64,000 bases of DNA from Candidatus Zemynaea palustris (lineage in GTDB: Bacteria; Vulcanimicrobiota; Vulcanimicrobiia; Vulcanimicrobiales; Vulcanimicrobiaceae): the NCBI GenBank assembly GCA_003134695.1, contig PLCB01000058.1:62001-126000 (forward strand), written 5' to 3'. Below, in pieces: positions 16,362 through 22,378 of this stretch. Under the pieces are notes generated by a model that did no database searches, had not been told where the DNA came from, and was given only the letters and a program-made list of their open reading frames with translations. Positions within the stretch are counted from its first letter, which is position 1. Every line of letters starts with the position of its first letter. A program made the position numbers and the translations under genes.

Positions 16362-16390
16362 AGTATAATCCCAACGTTCGGTTTATGCAA
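16362..16390 (-). promoter_or_regulatory. Promoter and candidate operator of the second DUF2442 gene
   Basis: Minus strand TTGCAT (16385-16390), 17-base spacer, then TATACT (16362-16367): a good sigma70-type promoter with an expected start about 40 bases before the gene. The spacer holds, in + orientation, ATCCCAAC followed directly by GTTCGGTT (16368-16383), an imperfect inverted repeat whose half-sites match the AACCnAAC half-sites before the DUF4160/DUF2442 operon. Confidence 0.55.
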
Positions 16391-16414
16391 GCACCGCTCG
16401 AGTGCAGCCGTGAT

Positions 16415-16633
16415 CTACAGTAATTTGCGGAGATCGTCTGCCGTCATATCGGCGGCTCTGAGGATCGCTTTCAGCGTGCCGATTGCGACCGTGCGATGCG
16501 CCGGCACGACCAGGTCCACCGTGCCGCGGACCAAGACGATGTGAGAGCCGGTTCGGCGGCGACGCTCGAAGCCGGCGCGTTCAAGGGCGCGTACGAGTTG
16601 AGTCCCCGATACAACGGGGAGTTTGGTACCCAC
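16415..16633 (-). CDS. hicA: HicA-family toxin
   Basis: A 72-residue protein with a GTG start 15 bases after the hicB stop. It has the HicA layout: VSGTQLVRALERAGFERRRR, then TGSHIVLVRG with the catalytic His, LVVPAHRTVAIGTLKAILR and a C-terminal helix. HicA toxins cleave mRNA and are blocked by HicB. The hicB-hicA gene order is the less common arrangement. The gene looks intact. Confidence 0.85.
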   Translation of the reverse strand: MGTKLPVVSGTQLVRALERAGFERRRRTGSHIVLVRGTVDLVVPAHRTVAIGTLKAILRAADMTADDLRKLL

Positions 16634-16648
16634 GATTCCGCGCCGTTG

Positions 16649-16924
16649 CTAGGCTGCCGGTAGGTGGACGTCTACCATCTCGATCGCGACATCCTCGAGG
16701 TCGGATGGTGGAATTTCGCGGCCGCTATCCCGGTAGTGCAGGATTGCAAGCTCGATGGCGTCACGTGCCATTCTGAGCGCATCGTCGCGGTCGCGGCCAC
16801 ACGTATGGATCTCGGGGAAGGCCGGGACGACGACATTGTAGCCGTCGTCGCCCTGTGGTTCCAAGATCACGCGGTAGCGCAAGGCGTCCATGCCGATAGA
16901 TTCGTTGAGAACGGAGCCGCTCAT
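16649..16924 (-). CDS. hicB: HicB-family antitoxin
   Basis: A 91-residue protein. After MDALRYRVILEPQGDDGYNV comes VVPAFPEIHTCGRDRDDALR, the HicB fold with the P-x-F-P-E-I-x-T-x-G motif and a following helix. The ATG at 16924 is used; an internal ATG at 16891 gives the bare domain. It precedes its toxin in the operon. No DNA-binding domain is fused at the C-terminus. Confidence 0.85.
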   Translation of the reverse strand: MSGSVLNESIGMDALRYRVILEPQGDDGYNVVVPAFPEIHTCGRDRDDALRMARDAIELAILHYRDSGREIPPSDLEDVAIEMVDVHLPAA

Positions 16925-17029
16925 TTCACAGGCCCTTTTTTGGAGAAGGTTGGCCGCCCGCGGCTGATCAAGCTGCGATAGCTGTCAGGGTACTATCACT
17001 CCGAGCCCCCGCACCGGCAAGGCCGGCGC

Positions 17030-17236
17030 TCAGTTAGTTTGCGCCAGATCCCGCGCCGTGAGGACGGCGATTGCCGAGCGAGAGGGGTCCAGCCCGGTGG
17101 CGAAGCCGATGAGGGGATCGGTGAGGTGGGTGAAGGCGGCTTCGACTTCTTCTCGCGTGCAGGCTTGGGTACTGCCGGCGGCGCGCAGGGCTTGATCGAC
17201 CAGTAGCATCGCGGCGTCGAGCCAAATCGCCTTCAC
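17030..17236 (-). CDS. Small unknown protein with a decayed paralog nearby
   Basis: A 68-residue protein with a GTG start, MKAIWLDAAMLLVDQALRAA and onward, mainly helical. I recognise no family. Support for it as a gene comes from a second, decayed copy at 17836-18027, which aligns along its whole length and keeps HLTDxL, ATxLDPxRxAIAV in order. No good ribosome-binding site is seen before the GTG. It lies between the hicBA pair and the HicAB-like pair. Confidence 0.5.
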   Translation of the reverse strand: MKAIWLDAAMLLVDQALRAAGSTQACTREEVEAAFTHLTDPLIGFATGLDPSRSAIAVLTARDLAQTN

Positions 17237-17283
17237 CGAGCTCTGCGCTCAATTCAACCATAGAGCGCAAGTCCAAAGCCGAG

Positions 17284-17556
17284 CTAAGCCGCTTTCTTGC
17301 GGCGACGCGCGGCCTCTCGTGGATTGCGGCGCACGGCCCTTATCAGCTTGGGGACAACCGCGTCAGGTTTTGGAACCGGAACCCCATCGCGTTTCGCGAA
17401 GCGAATGTATCCAGCTATCAAGTCGGCCGCCATCGCACGAGCGCCCGCTTCGCCTCGTCCCTCTGTTACCGCCCGAAAAGCTGGGATCTCCGCCGTCCAA
17501 ACTCCTCCGCCAGCGTTTTCAAGAATGACATGATAAGCGGGTTTTTGACTATTCAT
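17284..17556 (-). CDS. HicB-like antitoxin
   Basis: A 90-residue protein, YHVILENAGGGVWTAEIPAF and onward, with the HicB pattern of a short beta hairpin and a helix (GARAMAADLIAGYIRFAKRD). The C-terminal tail is strongly basic (RRNPREAARRRKKAA), which could bind nucleic acid. It overlaps the upstream HicA-like gene by 8 bases. The family call is fairly strong from the fold pattern and the pairing. Confidence 0.7.
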   Translation of the reverse strand: MNSQKPAYHVILENAGGGVWTAEIPAFRAVTEGRGEAGARAMAADLIAGYIRFAKRDGVPVPKPDAVVPKLIRAVRRNPREAARRRKKAA

Positions 17557-17749
17557 ATGATCCCAGCTCGCTTATGGCCGCGGCTGTCTTCGGCTTAACC
17601 GCACCACGAGTGTGCCATGGAATGATCAAGTGGCCAACGTGGTCGGGGTGCGAATAATGCCTGTGGCCGCCAGCCGCATGACTATATTTCCAGCCTGCAG
17701 CCCGAATAACTGCCTCGATCCTCTTTGAGGTCCAACCCGCGACTTTCAT
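17549..17749 (-). CDS. HicA-like toxin
   Basis: I chose the ATG at 17749 (MKVAGWTSKRIEAVIRAAGW); an in-frame start at 17785 adds 12 residues. The region AAGWKYSHAAGGHRHYSHPD matches the HicA catalytic segment, with His in GGH (replacing the usual GSH). The C-terminus VKPKTAAAISELGSYE is unlike the standard LKPGTLRSILKQAG, so this is a divergent member. It precedes its HicB-like partner with an 8-base overlap. Confidence 0.65.
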   Translation of the reverse strand: MKVAGWTSKRIEAVIRAAGWKYSHAAGGHRHYSHPDHVGHLIIPWHTRGAVKPKTAAAISELGSYE

Positions 17750-17835
17750 CGACCTTTGCATCACGCCGGCTGGGGGCGATAGCAAGGTTCACGCTAGACT
17801 GGCTTCGTGATCGGCTCGTTCACGGTAGTCTCAGT

Positions 17836-18027
17836 TCAAGATAGAGTTGGCCGCCGGACGGCGATTGCCGTGCGGGTGGGGTCGAGCCAGGTGGCGGAGG
17901 CGGCGAGGGAATCGGTGAGGTGGAGCGTCGCCGCGATTGAGCCGGGGGCCGATCGGAATCGGGTGCGTTACCAGCCGATCGGCGGCACGAGTTCAAGAGC
18001 TTCAAGCAAAAAGTCGATGGGATCCAT
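17836..18027 (-). pseudogene. Decayed paralog of the 17030-17236 gene (in-frame stop)
   Basis: The ATG at 18027 has an AGGAG site 6 bases upstream. The frame reads MDPIDFLLEALELVPPIGW, a TAA at 17968-17970, then continues in the same frame with 43 more codons (RTRFRSAPGSIAATLHLTDS and onward). The post-stop part matches the intact gene at HLTD, AT.LDP.R.AIAV. His in HLTD is residue 36 here and 37 in the intact copy, so the alignment is co-linear. At DNA level about three quarters of bases agree over roughly 75 positions. A 19-residue expressed peptide is the alternative reading. Confidence 0.6.
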
Positions 18028-18040
18028 GGCGAACTCCTAA

Positions 18041-18067
18041 TCTGAGATGGTGTGGGTCCATCTCAGA
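18041..18067. repeat. Perfect 10-bp inverted repeat
   Basis: TCTGAGATGG (18041-18050), seven-base loop, CCATCTCAGA (18058-18067), all ten pairs matching. It lies between the LuxR-type gene (ends 18119) and the decayed small gene, which starts just after it. It could be an operator, for example for the LuxR protein, or an RNA hairpin. No T-tract is adjacent, so a terminator is less likely. Confidence 0.6.
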
Positions 18068-18118
18068 CTAGGTGCGCGGACCGAGTCGCGTCGTTAGTCG
18101 GTGCCGACTAGATCGTCG

Positions 18119-18475
18119 TTAAACGTAGCCGCGAGAGCGTGCGATTTGCAGGGCTTCTTCGCGCCCGCTGCATTTCAAGCGCCTGATAATTTCGCGAACG
18201 TGATTGGCGTGGGTATTGACGCTCATTCCAAGCATTTGCGCGACGTCACGTGTACGACTGCCCTTCGCCAGTTCTCGAAGGACCGTCAGCTGCATCGGCG
18301 TCAGCGGACATCCCCCCTCGCGTCCCCAAACCCGATAGTGATGAGCCAGTGGTACCGCGATGCGCTCGGAGGTATTGGGACGCGAGAAAGGATTGAGTTG
18401 TGGCTTACTCCGCCGAAAGAACCGTGGCTCAAAATGAAAGAAGTGTGGTACGGTTTCCGCGCGGCATGTCACCAC
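18119..18475 (-). CDS. LuxR-type helix-turn-helix protein
   Basis: The C-terminal 60 residues (PLTPMQLTVLRELAKGSRTR, then DVAQMLGMSVNTHANHVREI) are a GerE/LuxR HTH, with the family pattern LT..Q..VL..LA.G and the recognition helix around NTHANHVREIIRRL. The N-terminal 55 residues are short and unlike a receiver or PAS domain, and the GTG start at 18475 is uncertain. It is therefore a bare output-domain regulator of about 70-118 residues. The opposite strand carries a possible small membrane protein gene whose start overlaps the 5' end of this frame. Confidence 0.6.
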   Translation of the reverse strand: MVTCRAETVPHFFHFEPRFFRRSKPQLNPFSRPNTSERIAVPLAHHYRVWGREGGCPLTPMQLTVLRELAKGSRTRDVAQMLGMSVNTHANHVREIIRRLKCSGREEALQIARSRGYV

Positions 18476-18685
18476 CCAGACATTGTGGCCCGGCTCGGCA
18501 CGCGGCTCGGCGTGCTAGGCGCGTGGCTGGGGTTCGTCGGGCTTGTCGGACTAATCCCGCCGGTCTTTGCGACGCTGCCTTGGTGTAGCGATATACCCTT
18601 ACGCGCCGGCACACTCGCCGTTATCATCGCGGGAATTGTTGGCTGGTTCGCTTGTCGCGGTGTAAACATGACGCCCTTGCCCTGA
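18434..18685 (+). CDS. Possible small two-helix membrane protein
   Basis: An 83-residue frame from ATG 18434: MKEVWYGFRAACHHPDIVAR, then two hydrophobic stretches (GAWLGFVGLVGLIPPVFATL and AGTLAVIIAGIVGWFA). No clear ribosome-binding site is visible and it overlaps the LuxR-type gene on the other strand, so this is tentative. No family is recognised. Confidence 0.35.
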   Translation: MKEVWYGFRAACHHPDIVARLGTRLGVLGAWLGFVGLVGLIPPVFATLPWCSDIPLRAGTLAVIIAGIVGWFACRGVNMTPLP

Positions 18686-18796
18686 GGCGGCGATTCGACA
18701 CCAAGTGAAACACGGAGTCCGGTCAGACTCTCATGGTCGGGCGCTTTGTCACCCAAGGGCCGCCTCTCGTAACTGCCCGCTTCTTACCAACGCGAC

Positions 18797-19111
18797 TTAT
18801 CTCATGATCTGCATTTCGTGTGCACGAGAGGACTCTTCAGCGTCGATCCAACGTGGCAGTGATTCCGTCAACACTAGTGATTTGACTAACTCGGCAATTC
18901 GTGGGTCGTGCGTCACATCAACATGGTGCAACTCATCTGCAGCTCGATGCCGAATGTGGCAATACGATTTGTCGCTCGCTGGTGTTATCGAGCTGATCGA
19001 GTCCGCCTTTTCAGACCACCGTCCCGCTATCACGGGCATAAACATCGTGCTAACTTCTTCCACAATTCCATCATGAGGTTTTTCTAAAGAAACGCTAAGA
19101 AGTGTCTTCAT
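18797..19111 (-). CDS. Uncertain hypothetical gene
   Basis: A 104-residue frame (MKTLLSVSLEKPHDGIVEEV and onward) in a 525-base stretch with no better candidate. The composition is less GC-rich than the neighbours. It has no signal peptide, membrane helix or known motif, and no ribosome-binding site stands out. The rest of 18686-19210 shows nothing else I can support. Confidence 0.3.
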   Translation of the reverse strand: MKTLLSVSLEKPHDGIVEEVSTMFMPVIAGRWSEKADSISSITPASDKSYCHIRHRAADELHHVDVTHDPRIAELVKSLVLTESLPRWIDAEESSRAHEMQIMR

Positions 19112-19210
19112 TACGGAAGAAACTCGGGTTTGCGGGAGTACCTCGCTGACCGTCAGATCGACAGGGTCTCGGTCACACGATAGGTGGTCCGGAAGCGCCG
19201 ATCGTCGCGA

Positions 19211-19852
19211 TTACTTGTGTATGACGATCTCGACACGGCGGTTCTTCTTGCGACCCCCCGGATTGTCGGAGCCGTCGGGTTTGGTGTTGGGAGCGACCGG
19301 ATTGCGCGCCCCAAAGCCCTGCGTTGCGAAATCGACTTTGCGTAGGCCGTCTTTGTCGATGAACCAGCGCTTGACCGACTGCGCGCGGCGCTCCGAGAGC
19401 CCTTGATTGTACGTGGCTGAACCCTTGCCGTCCGTGTAGCCGAAGATGCGCACTTGGCCCTTTGCGCTGCCGCCGATGAACTGCGCGATCCGCGCGAGCG
19501 TCTGCCGCGCCTTCGGCTGAATCTCCGCGCTGTCGAAGTCGAACAGTACGTCGGATGCCAGTTCGATCCGAACCTCGGTGCGCGACTGCTTGACGGCCAT
19601 ATCCTTGCTCTGACCGACCATGTTCTGGATCTTGGCATCCATGTTCTGGACATTGCCGGACATGTTCTGGGTATTGCCGGACATGTTCTGGGTCTGGCCG
19701 GACATGCTCTGAGTTTTGCCGGACATGTCCTCGACGTGAAAGACCAAATCCAGAATTTTCGTCTTGTAGGTAGGATCCGCCGCCGATCGTTGCGGGTGCG
19801 CAGCGGCCGCGAGCACGAGCATCACCGTCAACGCTCCCAGCCCGCGAATCAT
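19211..19852 (-). CDS. OmpA-family protein with Met/Asn heptad repeats
   Basis: A 213-residue protein. Signal peptide MIRGLGALTVMLVLAAAAHP. Residues 43-84 are six seven-residue units of the type MSGNTQN. The C-terminal 115 residues are an OmpA/MotB peptidoglycan-binding domain (VLFDFDSAEIQPKARQTLAR, IFGYTDGKGSATYNQGLSER, RAQSVKRWFI, then RRVEIVI). Such domains tether an outer envelope partner to the cell wall. The ATG overlaps the stop of the lipoprotein gene (ATGA). It is the last gene of the five-gene envelope operon. Confidence 0.88.
   Translation of the reverse strand: MIRGLGALTVMLVLAAAAHPQRSAADPTYKTKILDLVFHVEDMSGKTQSMSGQTQNMSGNTQNMSGNVQNMDAKIQNMVGQSKDMAVKQSRTEVRIELASDVLFDFDSAEIQPKARQTLARIAQFIGGSAKGQVRIFGYTDGKGSATYNQGLSERRAQSVKRWFIDKDGLRKVDFATQGFGARNPVAPNTKPDGSDNPGGRKKNRRVEIVIHK
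19601..19726 (-). repeat. 21-bp tandem repeats coding Met-rich heptads
   Basis: Six consecutive 21-base units inside the OmpA-family gene encode MSGKTQS, MSGQTQN, MSGNTQN, MSGNVQN, MDAKIQN and MVGQSKD. The middle three are nearly identical in DNA, which points to recent expansion. The heptad spacing suits a coiled coil or another extended rod between the signal peptide and the OmpA domain. Confidence 0.85.
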
Positions 19853-20460
19853 TGCGCGATCGGAACGCCGTCAAGCGGAACGAAATGCGGAACCTCGACG
19901 GTAATCTTGGTGACGCTCGGCGGAGGCGCGGGGAACTTCGCCCAGACAGCGGCTTGCGTGTTTGCCGAGATATCATCCACACCTTGACTGCAGAGGCAAA
20001 TACCGTCGGTATCCGCTATTGCAAAGTATTTCTTTTTCGACACGGCGTCGATCAGATGAACGCCCGACATGTCCCGGGAGCTGTGGTATCCGTCGCCGTG
20101 GAAAATACCCGTGTACAACTGGCCGGCCGAGTTGTTGACCAGCGTGAACTTGAGCGTGACCGTGTCCCCCGAGCTGCGCGCGAGCGAGTTCACCACGACC
20201 TTCGTCCCGGTTTTATCGCCGTCACTGCTCGCGAGGCCCGCGTTCGAACCTGCCGGCGCAGCGGTCGTTGCGCTCTGGGGCTGCGCCGTGGCTACCGCAG
20301 GCTGCGCCGTGGCCATCGCAGGCTGCGCCGCGGTCGGTTGCGAGACGGGCGCCGCCGTACTTTGCGCGTCGCTCTGCTGGCTCTTCGTACAGCCGCCGAT
20401 CGCAGCCGCAAGCAGCGCGAACGTGGCAACTCGAAAGACGAGGTTGCTCTTCGATATCAT
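19849..20460 (-). CDS. Lipoprotein with AQP repeats
   Basis: A 203-residue protein. MISKSNLVFRVATFALLAAA followed by IGGC is a lipoprotein signal with a lipobox, so the mature chain starts at Cys 24. A low-complexity stretch with three AQPAxAT-type heptads (21-bp DNA repeats near 20280-20340) leads to a beta-rich domain (VTLKFTLVNNSAGQLYTGIF and onward) with one CLC motif. Its composition suggests an envelope-attached lipoprotein that may display or bind an extracellular partner. The function is unknown. It starts 37 bases after the Cys-rich gene and overlaps the OmpA gene. Confidence 0.8.
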   Translation of the reverse strand: MISKSNLVFRVATFALLAAAIGGCTKSQQSDAQSTAAPVSQPTAAQPAMATAQPAVATAQPQSATTAAPAGSNAGLASSDGDKTGTKVVVNSLARSSGDTVTLKFTLVNNSAGQLYTGIFHGDGYHSSRDMSGVHLIDAVSKKKYFAIADTDGICLCSQGVDDISANTQAAVWAKFPAPPPSVTKITVEVPHFVPLDGVPIAQ

Positions 20461-20497
20461 CGTTTCTCTCCGTGCTTCTTCAGCTCTTGGTGACCGT

Positions 20498-22372
20498 CTA
20501 TTTCGGGGGCGCTTGGCACTCCGAGGACGGCCAACAGCCCCATGCGTTGCCGTTTTGCGGGCTGATGCATGCGACCTCGTTCGCCGCGCAGCACTGTCCG
20601 TTGTAGCACTGCCTTCCCTTGGGACAGCAGACGTGCTCGGTTGCGTTCGAGTGCGGCATCGATGACGTACACATATATTGCGATGAGGTGCACCTCACCG
20701 ACTTGCACGTGGACGTCCTGGCGTCGGCACAGCCGGACGGGCAGCACTTCGTGCCGCAGGCGGTACCCGTGTTGCAGCACGTCCCAAGGGTCGTCCGCTG
20801 CCCGCTCAAGCACAAGCCGCAGCACTTGCTCTTGTCATGGGCGCAGCATTGGCCTTGGCAACATGTGTCGCCGCACCAACGAGAGGCCTCGGCGCCACTT
20901 CCACCAAAGCAGCATTTACCGTTTTTGCAGTGACCGGGACAATACGCGGCTCCGCACATGTCGCTCTTCTTGACGCAGGGACCGCGGAAACCGTAGCTGC
21001 CGACGCAGACGTAATCGTTGTCCGGGCAACAAACCATCCCGCCCGAAGTCCCATAAGCGCCGGGCGTGTGGAAGTTGCTGCAACAGGTCGTGCCGGGTGC
21101 GCAACAGAGCCCTCGTTGCGGGGCTGTCGCCGGGTACGCGGCGCAGAACTTCGTGTTCTGCGGGCAACAGAAATCGTAACCGGCATTCGCGCAGTACGAT
21201 CCCGCCTGGCAGCAGACGGCGCCGCATCCCGGTCCATGTCCCGGATTGCAGCACTCGAGGACGTTGTTCAGGCACAGCTGACCGGCGGGACAGCAACCAC
21301 CTTTGCAACACGCTTGATTCGGGGGGCAGCAGGTCTGGTTGTTATTGCCGAAGATGCAGCAGTGCGCGCCGTTACCTTGACAGCAGTTGCCGTCCACGTT
21401 GCACGAGGCCGGGCAGCACGCGTTCCCGGGTTTGGAGCAATCGTTCACGCAATTCGAGACCGCATTGGCGCAGCCATTGCCCGTTGCCTCGGCCACAAAA
21501 TCGCCGAGACAAGTAAGACCACAGGTGGCGGCGCAAGTGCTGACGACGCCGGCGAGGCAGAGTCCGTAGAGACCCCCACACTTCCACTGACAGGCATTGC
21601 AGTCCGACATGTTGGGCGGGGGAGGATTGTTCGAGCCGTCCGCAACGATGGTCTGCGCGAAGGCCACGCGCGTCGGCGCGTCGGCCGCCGCTGTTTGCGC
21701 TTTGAACTTTGCCAGAACACGCTCGATCGCTTTCTGCGTCTTCGGGTCGACGGTGCGCGGCGGAACTGGTTGCCCGTCGCTAAAATAGAACCTCGAGTCG
21801 TTCTTCGTGAAGGGACGCAACGCGCGCCCATCAAGCGATCCGGAACCCTTGTTGTCTTTCCACACGAGCACGAAGTGCTTGCCACCGGAGAATCCCGCGC
21901 CGTACTCGATGTCGACACGTAAATGCCCGGGAGCCGCTTGATGCGACTTGAGGTCCAGCGCCTTTTTCTTGCCGACCGTAAAGGCCCAGTGGGTGCTGAT
22001 CGCGGGCTTGGCGGGGACCGGAACGATCCGCTTTGTCACCGGGTTGAAGTGTGGACCGGCGTGCGGGCCGTGGAGCACGGTATGCGTAAAGGTGGCATAC
22101 AACGTCGTCACCCGGTTGTTCAACGTGTCCGTCGCGGTCTTGGCGACGATGCTATTGCCGGCGCCGAACGTGTTCCCGCTGCCCAACGTCGCGGTGCTTA
22201 GCGGCACGATTTTTCTATTCGACGAGTTTTGGAGCGCGGCCGAGGCGGGGCGTCCGAGCAGCGGAGCGCCCAAGGTCGCAAACGCGGCCGCAGTGAGCTG
22301 GCGGACGACTTCTCGCCGCGACAAACTGCCGGACGCCACTTGTTTGGTAAGGTCGTCGAACCAGTGGCCCAT
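20498..22372 (-). CDS. Tat-exported, extremely cysteine-rich protein
   Basis: A 624-residue protein. The N-terminus has a twin-arginine signal (SLSRREVVRQLTAAAFATLG, then AxA). Residues of about 50-250 form a Cys-free domain. From about residue 260 to the end I count 71 cysteines, many as CC pairs in units such as CCPPNQACCKGGCCPAGQLC, with spacing like granulin- or EGF-like repeats. All those Cys are likely to be in disulfides after export. I know similar Tat plus Cys-rich proteins only as unannotated ones from soil bacteria. It starts 6 bases after the MauE-thioredoxin fusion gene stop, which is the likely source of its oxidant. Confidence 0.82.
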   Translation of the reverse strand: MGHWFDDLTKQVASGSLSRREVVRQLTAAAFATLGAPLLGRPASAALQNSSNRKIVPLSTATLGSGNTFGAGNSIVAKTATDTLNNRVTTLYATFTHTVLHGPHAGPHFNPVTKRIVPVPAKPAISTHWAFTVGKKKALDLKSHQAAPGHLRVDIEYGAGFSGGKHFVLVWKDNKGSGSLDGRALRPFTKNDSRFYFSDGQPVPPRTVDPKTQKAIERVLAKFKAQTAAADAPTRVAFAQTIVADGSNNPPPPNMSDCNACQWKCGGLYGLCLAGVVSTCAATCGLTCLGDFVAEATGNGCANAVSNCVNDCSKPGNACCPASCNVDGNCCQGNGAHCCIFGNNNQTCCPPNQACCKGGCCPAGQLCLNNVLECCNPGHGPGCGAVCCQAGSYCANAGYDFCCPQNTKFCAAYPATAPQRGLCCAPGTTCCSNFHTPGAYGTSGGMVCCPDNDYVCVGSYGFRGPCVKKSDMCGAAYCPGHCKNGKCCFGGSGAEASRWCGDTCCQGQCCAHDKSKCCGLCLSGQRTTLGTCCNTGTACGTKCCPSGCADARTSTCKSVRCTSSQYMCTSSMPHSNATEHVCCPKGRQCYNGQCCAANEVACISPQNGNAWGCWPSSECQAPPK

Positions 22373-22378
22373 GCGCTA

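Noticed and set aside
17968-18027. Quorum-sensing peptide gene
   Set aside because: The same frame continues past the TAA and aligns with a nearby intact gene, so a nonsense-broken paralog is simpler. It is kept as a low-weight finding because of the strong ribosome site.
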